A stretch of DNA of 64,000 nucleotides from Solea solea (GCF_958295425.1 NC_081152.1:1800717-1864716), one strand, 5' to 3'. Shown: positions 1-14,242, numbered from the stretch's first letter. Notes: generated from the letters alone by a model not told the origin. A program made the numbers and translations.

Positions 1-3000
1 TTCTTTGTAGTGTTCAGATGAGTCTCCAGGAATCTCGCTCGCCCAGAGGGTGATACCCACAACCGTGTATGCACATCCCATGATGCAAAGGGGAAGGAAG
101 TAGATGAGCAGTGTCACACACACGTAGTAGCTACGGATAAATGCAAACAATTAGACATGACAACGGGAAAGGAGAACCATAACATACATTATCTCAAGGC
201 ACTGTACACAGACAACATCATGGAGAGCAGACAAACCCAACAATTCACACAATGAGCAAACACTAGGCATCAGTGGAGAGAAGAAGAAATCTCTGACAGA
301 ACCAGACTCAAACATGTGCAGCATCTGCCTCGACCGGTTGAGGTGAAAGGAAAAATGGAGGACAGAGGAGAGGTTAGATATAACAAAAGCATGAACTAGA
401 TTTTGTGACCATTTGCCACACTCTCCTTGTTGTTTGTGTCCTGGTACATACAGCATATTGTGTCATAGAGCTCTGGGTGCCCACCAGTGATGGGAATAAC
501 GGCGTTAAAATAAACTGTGTTATTTTTTTTATCTTACTAATTACCATTTCACCCCTGGTGGTGCACACCTTGCATGTTGCTGCTCGTATATTCACTCTCT
601 GCACGTCTGTTACATCCAAACATTATCACATAATTATCAAATTCTGTGCAATAATTAGCAGCATAAGCCCCTTTGGAAAATATAATCCATATTTTCTTTA
701 GAGTATTCAGTTCCTCTACACATTTAAAGACATAGTGTTGATGTAAATTGCATATCTCATTTAATTTTATATTATTTATTTTATCTTTTTTAATATTTGT
801 TTCTTTAGGTAATCTAAGCCATTCTGTCCTTTGTACCATGTATGCTACTGCACAGGTGAATTTCCCCGTTGTGGGATCAATAAAGTACAATCCAATCCAT
901 AAGGTACGGCACCTGTCGCCATGGCCAATGCACACGGCACACGCACACACTCACGCGCCAAGAAGCACAACGCAACTCAAATCTAGAGTCCAAGTATTTT
1001 GAGTTTGAGTCGCAAGTCGACTCAAACGTCACTGTTTGTGCGACTTAAGTGCAACTCGAGTCCAAGTCTCGGCAGAATGTGATGGCTGTTGTTTGCTCTT
1101 GTTAGCTTTTCCTCCGAAGGTGCCAGCCCTAGCATAACTCTAGAGTGGTGATGGTTCTCTCACGACAAAGATATCAAATAACAAATCTTTTAGCAGCATA
1201 GCATTAAGAGGACCTGGGTCTGCTAGTTCAGGTTCACAGAGGCCATGTGGTACCCGTACTCACATCTTCTTGAAGTCTACGGTGGTGTATTCAGGCCAGT
1301 CTATGTAGCAGACTGTGCGTCCAGGCAACAGGGTCATAGATGAGTAGTAGTACTGAGGGAAGGCCAGAAGCAGAGCCAGCATCCAGATCACACCAATCAC
1401 CACACGCGTCTTCATGGAAGATAACCTCTGCCGCAGGGGGTGGATGATGGCCATGTATCTGTCCAACGTTGGACAGTATAGCATGTCACAGTTTATAGAT
1501 TATTTGGTGATAAAAATGTCTATCTTTTGGAAATGACACAAATTATTATATGATTTTTTTAGGGACACGTGGCTGTTGTATTGTATCGTCTATTGACATT
1601 AGGATGTTCTGATAATAAAGTCATTTTGAACCATATTTCTTTTTGAATATTGGGTTCAGACAGAAGTCTGTATGGCTACATTGTGGCGTTTGCACTTTTA
1701 CTGAGCTAGAAAAGATTTTTGTGATATTTAAGAATGTTTTTTCAAAAATCTGTAAAGATTGTAATTCAATACCATTTCCTCTACCGTATATTGCAACAAC
1801 AATGCAATGGATTATGTGCCTACACAACCTTAAGCTGCTCCCTTTCAATTAAACGTCAGTGCTGTGGTGGAGCGTTTGGAAGATGTTTTGTTGAAAATAT
1901 AACACATACCTGTCTAGAGCGATGGCTGTCATGGAGTAAATGCTGGCAAATATGGCCGCAATGGGGAAGAAGTTGTGGAAACTGCAGTAAACCAAACCAA
2001 AGTACCACTCGTTATGGACAGCGTAGGCGAAGTTGATCACTGTGTTGAATGCAGACATGGCAGCTTCTGCAAAGGCCAGGTTCACCTTTAAGAGAGTTAC
2101 ACGAGGACATAATTAACTGTGCCACTCTTTAATACACACATTTACACAGAGGGATTAAGAGTCAATCGTTAAAGCACGAGATTTAAATGTCTCTGCCCAC
2201 TGAAGGCTACGGCAGCTCCACACCAGCCCCACCCCCCTTCCATTTGCTCTCCTGTCAAATGTACGCCCCAAAACATTGGGGGTCATTGACTGAAATTTTA
2301 AGATAAGTGAACAAAGTTCTAGCATCATACATCATCAACACTGCTGCTGCTGATTACCCAATACACAACATACATCATAACTGGAAGTTAACATAATGGG
2401 GAGTGACATCAGGAGCTACGGACAGTAAGTTAGTCAAAAGACACTGACAACAGCTTTTAAGATCAACATCAGACAACGCATGGCCAAGTGGGAAGAGAAC
2501 TTGGATTATAGCTAGGGGGTTGAAGGTTCAAATCCACACCATATTAAGGGCTAGGGTACCCCTGAGGGCACTGCTCAGTGGCTACCCACTCCTCATAATT
2601 CAAGGAAGGTTCAAATACAGAGAGGAATTTGGATTGTTTTTCAAAACAGTATTAATAGTTGTACAGTCATGTGGTTGTTATAGCAGGAGTGGAAAGGTTA
2701 ATGCCATAAGTCTGAAAAATTATCACACTCATTCACGGACAGTATCGCCAAGTAGGATCTTGTTGCTCTACAGGCCAAAAATGCCATGACGGTAAAATAA
2801 TAATGAACAAAACATGTCAAATATCGGTCGATATCAAAATGTTTCTCGATAAATGACAGTTTAAAATTAAGTTTTGTTATTGATCGAAGGTTGAGGAAGT
2901 TATATTTGATATTTGTGACAGATGTGTTCTTCAAGTCAAATCAGTGTATCTCCTCACACATGACATGTGCATGAGGAGCTTTTCATTTCTCAAACATCCA

Positions 3001-3392
3001 AACAGTTGTTTTATAATCCATGTGACAGTGTATTCATGTTGGTCTTCCAGCAGTAATAGCCTCCACAGTTTCATACCATAACACTGAAAAAGAAGCTGAA
3101 ACAACACTCATCTACGCACAGAACACACACAGTGAAGACGCGGTGAGATGAGTGGCTCATTTACCAGAAAGTAATTGGTGACGGTCCTCATGCGCTTGTG
3201 CGCCAGAATAATCCAGATCACCACCGTGTTCCCGACCACGGAAACCGCCACTATGCTGCAGTAAACCACAGCCCACAGTGTGATCTGCCACACCGGCTGC
3301 ACGAACTGGTTGAAGTCGTCGCTGCAGTTGTTAACGGGGACGGTGGTGGTGGTGGTCCCGTTACAGTCGCTGGAGTTGTAGAGAGGGTCCAT
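1..3392 (-). CDS. tacr1: Tachykinin receptor 1-like (substance P receptor), 5' four exons, truncated by window edge
   Basis: Rhodopsin-class G-protein-coupled receptor for substance P-type neuropeptides, plasma membrane. Coding exons on the minus strand are 3392-3165, 2085-1910, 1458-1264 and 130-1 (continuing out of the window). Phases match, giving 243 residues so far. Residues about 1-28 form an extracellular tail with N-glycosylation sequons. TM1 follows [10 protein letters not shown] and leads to [14 protein letters not shown]2-TM3 contains [14 protein letters not shown] and the DRY motif is split across exons 2 and 3 ([11 protein letters not shown]). TM4 is in exon 3 and TM5 ([12 protein letters not shown]) in exon 4, ending in the intracellular loop SEIPGDSS. 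I chose the Met at 3392 because it gives a family-length tail; an upstream in-frame Met at 3521 would add 43 unusual residues. The phase-0 intron between TM1 and TM2 is not in the mammalian gene as I remember it. tacr1 is the best match; another tacr paralogue is possible. Confidence 0.9.
185..375. repeat. Dispersed teleost repeat, copy 1
   Basis: This stretch in intron 3 of tacr1 shares long near-identical segments with 36180-36400 in slc4a5. Shared pieces include CATTATCTCAAGGCACTG, ACAACATCATGGAGAGCAGA and CAGCATCTGCCTCGACCGGT. Such a copy is expected for an interspersed element. The class is not determined from two copies. Confidence 0.75.
470..1080. repeat. Intronic DNA with likely transposon and retroposon remnants
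   Basis: The segment begins near AGTGATGGGAATAACGGCG, a motif I associate with ends of teleost DNA transposons. At 865-900 it holds a retroposon-type 3' tail (TTTCCCCGTTGTGGGATCAA followed by TAAAGTACAATC). A similar tail (CCCCTCGGGATGAATAAAGT) occurs at about 26430. At 990-1065 there is a patch rich in GAGTC/CAAGTC words. No coding potential was seen. Confidence 0.35.
2478..2640 (+). repeat. Degenerate tRNA-derived SINE
   Basis: The element lies in intron 1 of tacr1. It has a box-B-like GGTTCAAATCC at about 2526 and an upstream A-box-like GGCCAAGTGGGAAGAG. The body after it (CTAGGGTACCCCTGAGGGCA) resembles the post-tRNA region of fish SINEs. It is too degenerate to be a functional tRNA gene. 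Confidence 0.45.
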
Positions 3393-4107
3393 ATCTTCCG
3401 GGCATCGAGGTGTTATGGTGGGGTGGGTGTTTAAAAATAGATTCTGTCTCTCAGCGAGATTCTTTCCACAGATAAATGGAGCAGCAGCGCCTGTGGGCAC
3501 GTGAAAGGGGGCAGTGTGCACATTTTGTGGCTAAACTGTCTTTACGCACCGACCTCGCGCTCTGCGCTCTGGAGAACAACAGCGCACCAAACACTGACAG
3601 TCGGGCTGTTTACACACCGACCCCTCCCTTTCTCTCTTCCTCCCTGTGGTGTGTACACCTCCCTCCCTCACTATAAACGCACCATGTGACCCACCTGATA
3701 TCAGGTGGAAATCATCCCATATGACCCTGAAAGTGCAACACAAATGATTATAACCATCTAATACGCGCTCAGGAAGATTAATCCTCAGCCTCTGTGATGA
3801 TATTGGCTTATATAATGTGATGAGTTTTAATGCTCCCAAGTGGATTCACTGAATAAATAGCATTATATTAATATTTGATAAATTGTTAATATCAGTTGTG
3901 TTAATTGGAATACTTTTATTCTATCCTATATTGTTTATTCGCTGTTCATGTGTTTTTGGCCTGTGAAGAATTTTAAAATACAGCCTATTACATGAAAACT
4001 AACGGGAAGGATCACCCGCCTTAAAGTTCCCTTTCAAAGTGTTTTTTATTATTATTGTTGCTAGTGACATTTGCATATATTTTCATGGTGACTTCAGTAT
4101 GGTTGCT

Positions 4108-4379
4108 GGCGTTTTGGGACTTGCTGGTGTTTTGGGACTTGCTGGTGTTTTGGGACTTGCTGGTGTTTTGGGACTTGCTGGTTTTGGGACTTGCTGGTGT
4201 TTTGGGACTGGCATTTTGGGACTTGCTGGTGTTACGGGACTTGCTGGTGTTTTGGGACTTGCTGGTGTTTTGGGACTTGCTGGTTTTGGGACTTGCTGGC
4301 ATTTTGGGACTTGCTGGTGTTTTGGGACTTGCTGGTTTTGGGACTTGCTGGTGTTTTGGGACTTGCTGGTGTTTTGGGA
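4108..4379. repeat. 18-bp minisatellite
   Basis: About 15 copies of TTTTGGGACTTGCTGGTG occur head to tail, with some 13-bp shortened units that lack GTGTT. The open frames across it (GLAGVLGLAGVL on plus, PASPKTPASPK on minus) arise from the 18-bp period, a multiple of three, and are not evidence for a gene. Confidence 0.95.
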
Positions 4380-4388
4380 ATCCACAGC

Positions 4389-4452
4389 GTTTGTGAATAT
4401 GCAGCTCATTTTGGGTCGTTGCAGTGCGTTTGCCCCTGTCGGCCACCGTACT
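4389..4452 (+). repeat. Conserved module following a minisatellite, copy 1
   Basis: This block directly after the 18-bp minisatellite begins TTTGTGAATATGCAGCT and continues GGGTCGTTGCAGTGCGTT and GTCGGCCACCGTAC. Nearly the same block follows the unrelated 34-bp minisatellite at 46465-46552, so the two form one repeat family. Confidence 0.8.
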
Positions 4453-4457
4453 TCAGT

Positions 4458-4590
4458 CATACATACATACATACATACATATAACAATAATAATTATGAT
4501 ATATCAATAATAATAATGATGAAATAACAATAATAATGATGTATAATAATAATAATAATAATATAATAATAATAATGATAATAATTTTTA
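4458..4590. repeat. CATA and ATA/ATG microsatellites
   Basis: A (CATA)n run at 4458-4480 is followed by imperfect (AAT)n with ATG interruptions up to about 4590. Confidence 0.9.
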
Positions 4591-4599
4591 CATTGCTGT

Positions 4600-7240
4600 G
4601 TTCAAAGTGATCAGTCAGCATGATGTGTTTAATAATGGGAGTATTTAGACTAATATAGTAAAATAGTAAAATAGTAATATTTGGAAGGACTTGACCTATA
4701 AAACTTTAAGTATTTAGACCATTAGTATTTTTGTGAAGTCAACCTCAAGTTTAAGTACTTATAAGCAGTGGTGTTCACAGGTAGACACTAGGTGGTGCTA
4801 TAGCACCTACCCTTTGCCCTCTGGACCAAGCAAGTGCACTTTTGAAAGTTCGTTTTTTTTTTTGCTCTGGCTGGTTTTACATTTTAATATTTGGGCTGCT
4901 GGACAAACATGGTGGCACAAGATTTATCTTTTGAAGCAATTAAACACTCAGAAAACATACTTATAGGGAGTAAATAATTGTTTTGCTAATTAACCCTCCA
5001 AAATGTTACACGCTTTACCTTAAAAACTGTGTACAAATGTCTAAAAGAGGGATTATGAGTAGTGTAGAGGGCGTAACGAGTGTATACAATTTGAACACTA
5101 ATTTCCCACCAGTCAATTTATCATTTTGGATATTGCTTCATGGATTCACACACTGGTTTTATGCCTCAACATCACATCCATTCTCAGAAAAGTATGACCA
5201 TTTAAATTCAAATGGGCAACATAAATCCCATTTTCGTTTGCATGTTTTCGCTTGCTGCGAATCACGTGCTTTATGGGTTCCAGTTATAGAGTGACTTGAT
5301 TGTGGCCCTCCTGGCCAGATTGCACGTCAGCTCACCACAGTGTAATGGAAAAACAGATATGTGGCACACATTGGAGAGTGCTTGTCTCTCAGCACCTCTA
5401 CATCTCACTGTCTGCCTGCTGCATCACATCAGAGCTATTAGAATCCACTGCAGGGAAGACAGGAATTCAATCTCATTTGTCACCTGCTCTCCTCACAGCA
5501 CAGGATGTGAAAGCTCACGCCTGAACAAGTGATGAGGGAAAGGATGTGACACAGAGAGAGAGGCGGAGAGCTTCCTTCATTTATAGGTTTGTCTGCAACA
5601 TCTGCTTTCATTAGAAATCTTCAATTAAAATGTGAAATTGGAACATGTTGATGCACGAGGGGCTATGCCTTAGAAAGCAGAAAAGAAAGTGACAAGACAA
5701 TTAGTGGAGGTGAGAAACGGAATGAGGGTCTGAGCACATGTTCAACTTACGCACAGAGAATAGCAGCAAAGAGTTATTGAGAGGATTCAAATGACAGTCG
5801 CTCGTATGAAGACCCGTCTGTTTCAGCGTGAGCCGGTGATCTCTGGTTCTCCCACGGTTGGTAAACGAATCATTTGTTACAACTGTCGTGAAATACATGT
5901 CACGCTAACGTGCATTTGTATGATACCGATGAACTCTGAAGCAGCACTTCATGTACAAACAAGCATTTCTTCAGACCACGTACAGGAGTTATAGCATTTT
6001 TCAAGATATTAGAAAACATAAAATAAGAAACTAAGAAAATAATCTTTAGTTTACGTAGCTTGTATTTTCAACCTATTGCTGATAAATCACTTGATTTATG
6101 AACTTCAACAGCACAACGTTCCTACTTCCACTTCATCAATTAACTTGGTTTGTACAAGTTATGGTTCTAATGGGACATCTGTTTCCAGATAACTCACTCT
6201 TATTGGTTATTGTAGGATTTGCTGTTCTTTATCAAGGATGTTTAATACCGATGATGTTGACGTTGCATCTGTTAACCCCTCATACTACAGGATCATTTTC
6301 CCACCTAATCTGTTCAAATCAGCCTAAAAGGCACCCATGATTGTCGGAAGGTCTGGATGGAGACTGAAATCTGGCCAGATATGCTCTAGTGTGGGGCAGG
6401 CTGCCAAAGCAGATCTGCCTCAATCTTAAAAAACCTAAAAAAAAAACTAAAATCATATTTTAAGTCAGTGAGTGTAGCACTGTGCACTTTTTTACTTAGT
6501 TTTATTGTTTTTATTTCACATTTTATTGTCTGTCATGTGCCGTGGAAAATAGAAATAAATAAAACAGATTATTACACATTCTGTCCTCTAAAAACTAGCA
6601 AACAGTAATGTGTCCCTGAGGGCAAACAGGTTCAAACAGAGGATGGGCAATGAGAGATGAGTCCTTCAGAACACTTGATGTTTTCTTGATGCTTCAGGAG
6701 ATGAGAATGTCTTCCAGGACACGCTGCTTTTATGACTCTCTGCACAGGCTTCGCGGTTTATTGATGTTTGTCCTTTATCACTGGTATAAAATATTCTCTG
6801 TGGTATTTTATCCCATATGGGGATGAAAAAAAGAATCTTGACTATTTATTTATTTTTCTTGACAGACAACATTATTATTTTCTTTCTGGATCAAAATAAT
6901 TATATCTTGAAGATAATGTCTCTGTCATTGGTGTGTTTGCTCTAGGTGTTGATGAGGAAGACTTGTATTGTAAATTGAACTGACCTGATTGACAGTTATT
7001 ACAATGTAATGACAGTAAGCTTATTGACAGTGAAAACCCCCCACACTGGGTTAGGTATTTTTTAAACCAATGCTTGCACAGCACAATGGATTATTAGTCC
7101 ATTCCATAGCCTAGACCTCTAATCCACCTCATACTGTTTTTCATAGAATTCAAAGGAAAAAACTGCTGTACGTTGTTGGAGCACAGTTTTTTTTGATTCT
7201 ATTCAATATTGGAGAAAATTGGCAAATTTATGAGATGTGT
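4600..7240. other. Gene-free interval
   Basis: I see no exon with matching splice sites, no RNA gene and no convincing element in this AT-rich stretch between tacr1 and the satellite array. The open frames are short and show no family resemblance. Confidence 0.5.
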
Positions 7241-10200
7241 TGGTTTAAAAAAACTATGACATTTTTGTCAATTTTTTGACGACATACTAAACTATGACAT
7301 TTTTGTCAAATTTATGAACGACATACTAAACTATAAATTTTGGTCAAATTTATGAACGACATACTTAAGTATGACTTTTTGTTTCTTTTTGAAGGACATA
7401 CTATACTATGACTTTTTTTTGTATCATTTTAGACAACATACTATACTATGACTTTTTTTGTCTCATTTTGGACGAGATACTATACTATGACTTTTTTTGT
7501 CTCATTTTGGACGAGATACTATACTATGACTTTTTTGAGCGATTTTGGACGACATACTATACTATGACTTTTTTGTCTCATTTTGGACGACATACTATAC
7601 TATGACTTTTTTGAGCGATTTTGGACGACATACTTTACTATGACTTTTTTGACTGATTTTGGACGACATATTATACTATGACTTTTTTGACTGATTTTGG
7701 ACGACATACTATACTATGACCTTTTTTTTTACTGATTTTGGACGACGTACTAACCTATGATTTTTTTGTCACATTTTGAACAACATACTAAAGTATGAGT
7801 TTATTGACCGATTTTGGACAACAAACTAAAGTATGACTTTTTTGACTGATTTTGGACAACATACTATACTATGACTTTTTTGACTGATTTTGGACGACAT
7901 ACTATACTTTGACTTTTTTTGTATCATTTTAGACAACATACTATACTATGACTTTTTTGAGGGATTTTGGACAACATACTATACTATGACTTTTTTGACT
8001 GATTTTGGACGACATACTATACTATGACTTTTTTGAGCGATTTTGGACGACAAACTATACTATGACTTTTTTGACTGATTTTGGACGACATACTATACTA
8101 TGACTTTTTTGACTGATTTTGGACGACATACTAACCTATGACTTTTTTGAGCGATTTTGGACGACATACTAACCTATGACTTTTTTGAGCGATTTTGAAC
8201 GACATACTAACCTATGACTTTTTTGAGCGATTTTGGACGACATACTAACCTATGACTTTTTTGTCACATTTTGGACGACATACCAAAGTATGACTTTTTT
8301 GACTGATTTTGGACGACATACTATACTATGAATTTTTTGAGTGATTTTGGACAACATACTATACTATGACTTTTTTGGCTCATTTTGGACGACATACTAT
8401 ACTATGACTTTTTTTTACTGATTTTGGACGACGTAGTAACCTATGACTTTTTTGTCACATTTTGGACGACATACCAAAGTATGACTTTTTTGTCACATTT
8501 TGGACGACATACTAACCTATGACTTTTTTGAGTGATTTTGGACGACATACTAACCTATGACTTTTTTGACTATGACTATGACTTTTTTGAGTGATTTTGG
8601 ACGACATACTAACCTATGACTTTTTTGACCGATTTTGGACGACATACTAACCTATGACTTTTTTGACTATGACTATGACTTTTTTGAGTGATTTTGGACG
8701 ACATACTAACCTATGACTTTTTTGACCGATTTTGGACGACATACTATACTATGACATTTTTGAGCGATTTTGGAAGACATACAATACTATGACTTTTTTG
8801 ACTCATTCTGGACGACATACTATACTATGACATTTTTGAGTGATTTTGGACGACATACTATACTATGATTTTTTTGAGCGATTTTGAACGACATACTAAC
8901 CTATGACTTTTTTGAGTGATTTTGGACGACATACTAACCTATGACTTTTTTGACTGATTTTGGACGACATACTATACTATGACTTTTTTGGATGATTTTG
9001 GACGACATACTTTACTATGACTTTTTTGACTGATTTTGGACGACATACTAACCTATGACTTTTTTGTCACATTTTGGACGACAATACTAACCTATGACTT
9101 TTTTGACTGATTTTGGACGACATACTATACTATGACTTTTTTGGATGATTTTGGACGACATACTATACTATGACTTTTTTGGGTGATTTTGGACGACATA
9201 CTAACCTATGACTTTTTTGTCACATTTTGGACGACATACTAACCTATGACTTTTTTGAGAGATTTTGGACGACATACTATACTATGACTTTTTTGGGTGA
9301 TTTTGGACGACATACTAACCTATGACTTTTTTGAGTGATTTTGGACGACATACAAACCTATGACGTTTTTGTCACATTTTGGACGACATACTAACCTATG
9401 ACTTTTTTGACTGATTTTGGACGACATACTATCCTATGACTTTTTTGACTGATTTTGGACGACATACTAACCTATGACTTTTTTGTCACATTTTGGACAA
9501 CATACTAACCTACGACATTTTTGAGTGATTTTGGACGACATACTATACTATGACTTTTTTGTCACATTTTGGACGACATACTAACCTATGACTTTTTTGA
9601 GTGATTTTGGACGACATACTGACTAACCTATGACTTTTTTGAGTGATTTTGGACGACACACTAACCTATGACTTTTTTGTCACATTTTGGACGACATACT
9701 AACCTACGACTTTTTTGAGCGATTTTGGACGACATACTAACCTATGACTTTTTTGACTGATTTTGGACGAAATACTAACCTATGACTTTTTTGTCACATT
9801 TTGGACGACATACTAACCTATGACTTTTTTGAGCGATTTTGGACGACATACTAACCTATGACTTTTTTGAGCGATTTTGGACGACATACTAACCTATGAC
9901 TTTTTTGAGCGATTTTGGACGACATACTAACCTATGACTTTTTTGACTGATTTTGGACGACATACTAACCTATGACTTTTTTGACTGATTTTGGACGACA
10001 TACTATACTATGACTTTTTTGGATGATTTTGGACGACATACTATACTATGACTTTTTTGACCGATTTTGGATGACATACTAACCTATGACTTTTTTGTCA
10101 CATTTTGGACGACATACTAACCTATGACTTTTTTGTCAAATTTTGGACGACATACTAACCTATGACTTTTTTGAGTGATTTTGGACGACATACTATACTA

Positions 10201-13200
10201 TGACTTTTTTGGGTGATTTTGGACGACATACTAACCTATGACTTTTTTGTCACATTTTGGACGACATACTAACCTATGACTTTTTTGAGCGATTTTGGAC
10301 GACATACTATACTATGACTTTTTTGGGTGATTTTGGACGACATACAAACCTATGAGTTTTTTGTCACATTTTGGACGACATACTAACCTATGACTTTTTT
10401 GTCACATTTTGGACCACATACTAACCTATGACTTTTTTGAGCGATTTTGGACGAAATACTAACCTATGACTTTTTTGACTGATTTTGGACGACATACTAA
10501 CCTATGACTTTTTTGTCACATTTTGGACGACATACTAACCTATGACTTTTTTGAGCGATTTTGGACGACATACTAACCTATGACTTTTTTGACTGATTTT
10601 GGACGACATACTATAATATGACTTTTTTGGGTGATTTTGGACGACATACTATACTATGACTTTTTTGACTGATTTTGGACGACATACTAACCTATGACTT
10701 TTTTGACTGATTTTGGACGACATACTATACTATGACTTTTTTTGACTGATTTTGGACGACATACTAACCTATGACTTTTTTGTCACATTTTGGACGACAT
10801 ACTTACCTATGACTTTTTTGAGCGATTTTGGACGACATACTAACCTATGACTTTTTTTACTGATTTTGGACGACATTCTAACCTTTGACTTTTTTGACTG
10901 ATTTTGGACGACATACTATACTATGACTTTTTTGGATGATTTTGGACGACATACTATACTATGACTTTTTTGACTGATTTTGGACGACATACTAACCTAT
11001 GACTTTTTTGTCACATTTTGGACGACATACTAACCTATGACTTTTTTGAGCGATTTTGGACGACATACTAACCTATGACTTTTTTGACTGATTTTGGACG
11101 ACATACTATACTATGACTTTTTTGGGTGATTTTGGACGACATACTATACTATGACTTTTTTGACTGATTTTGGACGACATACTAACCTATGACTTTTTTG
11201 ACTGATTTTGGACGACATACTATACTATGACTTTTTTGACTGATTTTGGACGACATACTAACCTATGACTTTTTTGTCACATTTTGGACGACATACTTAC
11301 CTATGACTTTTTTGAGCGATTTTGGACGACATACTAACCTATGACTTTTTTGACTGATTTTGGACGACATACTAACCTTTGACTTTTTTGACTGATTTTG
11401 GACGACATACTATACTATGACTTTTTTGGATGATTTTGGACGACATACTATACTATGACTTTTTTGACTGATTTTGGACGACATACTAACCTATGACTTT
11501 TTTGTCACATTTTGGACGACATACTAACCTATGACTTTTTTGTCACATTTTGGACGACATACTAACCTATGACTTTTTTGTCACATTTTGGACGACATAC
11601 TAACCTATGACTTTTTTGTCACATTTTGGACGACATACTAACCTATGACTTTTTTGGGTGATTTTGGACGACATACTATACTATGACTTTTTTGAGTGAT
11701 TTTGGACGACATACTAACCTATGACTTTTTTGAGTGATTTTGGACGACATACTATACTATGACTTTTTTGGGTGATTTTGGACGACATACTATACTATGA
11801 CTTTTTTGAGTGATTTTGGAAGACATACTAACCTATGACTTTTTTGAGCGATTTTGGACGACATACTATACTATGACTTTTTTGACTGATTTTGGACGAC
11901 ATACTAACCTATGACTTTTTTGACTGATTTTGGACGACATACTATACTATGACTTTTTTGGATGATTTTGGACGACATACTAACCTATGACTTTTTTGTC
12001 ACATTTTGGACGACATACTAACCTATGACTTTTTTGTCCCATTTTGGACGACATACTAACCTATGACGTTTTTGTCACATTTTGGACGACATACTAAGCT
12101 ATGACTTTTTTGACTGATTTTGGACGACATACTAACCTATGACTTTTTTGTCACATTTTGGACAACATACTAACCTACGACATTTTTGAGTGATTTTGGA
12201 CGACATACTATACTATGACTTTTTTGTCACATTTTGGACGACATACTAACCTATGACTTTTTTGTCACATTTTGGACGACATACTAACCTATGACTTTTT
12301 TGAGTGATTTTGGACGACATACTACACTATGACTTTCTTGGGTGATTTTGGACGACATACTATACTATGACTTTTTTGACTGATTTTGGACGACATACTA
12401 TACTATGACTTTTTTGACTGATTTTGGACGACATACTAACCTATGACTTTTTTGTCACATTTTGGACGACATACTAACCTATGACTTTTTTGTCACATTT
12501 TGGACGACATACTAACCTATGACTTTTTTGTCACATTTTGGACGACATACTAACCTATGACTTTTTTGTCACATTTTGGACGACATACTATACTATGACT
12601 TTTTTGACTGATTTTGGACGACAAACTATACTATGACTTTTTTGACTGATTTTGGACGACATACTAACCTATGACTTTTTTGTCAAATTTTGGACAACAT
12701 ACTAACCTATGACTTTTTTGAGTGATTTTGGACGATATACTATACTTTGACTTTTTTGGGTGATTTTGGACGACATAATATACTATGACTTTTTTGAGTG
12801 ATTTTGGACGACATACTAACCTATGACTTTTTTGAGCGATTTTGGACGACATACTTTACTATGACTTTTTTGACTGATTTTGGACGACATACTATACTAT
12901 GACTTTTTTGACTGATTTTGGACGACATACTATACTATGACTTTTTTGACTGATTTTGGACGACATACTAACCTATGACTTTTTTGTCAAATTTTGGACA
13001 ACATACTAACCTATGACTTTTTTGAGTGATTTTGGACGATATACTATACTTTGACTTTTTTGGGTGATTTTGGACGACATAATATACTATGACTTTTTTG
13101 AGTGATTTTGGACGACATACTAACCTATGACTTTTTTGAGCGATTTTGGACGACATACTTTACTATGACTTTTTTGACTGATTTTGGACGACATACTATA

Positions 13201-13658
13201 CTATGACTTTTTTGACTGATTTTGGACGACATACTATACTATGACTTTTTTGGGTGATTTTGGACGACATACTATACTATGACTTTTTTGTCACATTTTG
13301 GACGACATACTAACCTATGACTTTTTTGACTGATTTTGGACGACATACTATACTATGACTTTTTGACTGATTTTGGACGACATACTAACCTATGACTTTT
13401 TTGTCACATTTTGGACGACATACTAACCTGTGACTTTTTTGAGCGATTTTGGACGACATACTAACCTATGACTTTTTTGACTGATTTTAGACGACATACT
13501 AACCTATGTCTTTTTTGAGCGATTTTGGACGACATACTAACCTATGACTTTTTTGAGTGATTTGGGACGACATACTAAACTATGACTTTTTTGACTGACA
13601 TACCAAAGTATGACTTCTTTGAGTGATTTTGGACTACATACCTATGACTTTTTTGACC

Positions 13659-13780
13659 GGGAAACAACATGCAGGAAAGGGTGGTTGATACAGGATTCGA
13701 ACCAAAGATGCAATGAGGTATTTGAACATGGGGCAGCAGCTTTACCATGCGAGCCAAACGCTTGCCCCGAAGTTGTACAC
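13659..13780 (-). repeat. SINE in satellite, copy 1 (tail missing)
   Basis: The minus strand carries an A-box-like TGGCTCGCATGGTAAAGC and a box B GGTTCGAATCC, then a stretch ending at CCTGCATGTTGTTTCC. The poly-A-side body present in copies 2, 4, 5 and 6 is absent. The cut at GACCGG/GAAACAACATG is the same as in copy 3. Confidence 0.85.
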
Positions 13781-14242
13781 TATGACATGTATGTCTCGTC
13801 TTAGACAACATACTAAACTATGACTTTTTTGAGTGATTTTGGACGACATACTATACTATGACTTTTTGGAGCGATTTTGGACGACATACTAACCTATGAC
13901 TTTTTTGAGCGATTTTGGACGACATACTAACCTATGACTTTTTTGAGTGATTTTGGACGACATACTAACCTATGACTTTTTTCACTGATTTTGGACAACA
14001 TACTATACTATGACTTTTTTGTCGCATTTTGGACGACATACTAACCTATGACTTTTTGAGTGATTTTGGACGACATACTAACCTATGACTTTTTTGAGCG
14101 ATTTTGGACGACATACTATACTATGACTTTTTTGAGCGACATACTATACTATGACTTTTTTGGAGGACATACTATACTATGACTTTTTTGAGCACATACT
14201 ATACGATGACTTTTTTGAGTGATTCGGGACAACATACTATGA

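Noticed and set aside
3393..3521. Upstream in-frame start for tacr1 ([11 protein letters not shown])
   Set aside because: It would add 43 residues not typical of tacr1. The Met at 3392 gives a family-length tail, though initiation upstream cannot be excluded.
4021..4527. Long overlapping frames on both strands (PASPKTPASPK, GLAGVLGLAGVL)
   Set aside because: These are a consequence of an 18-bp tandem repeat. There is no splice or promoter support.
12664..13156. Two identical 62-residue minus-strand open frames in the satellite
   Set aside because: They are produced by the 38-bp period and a 304-bp duplication. The frame drifts through the unit, and there is no start context or splice signal.
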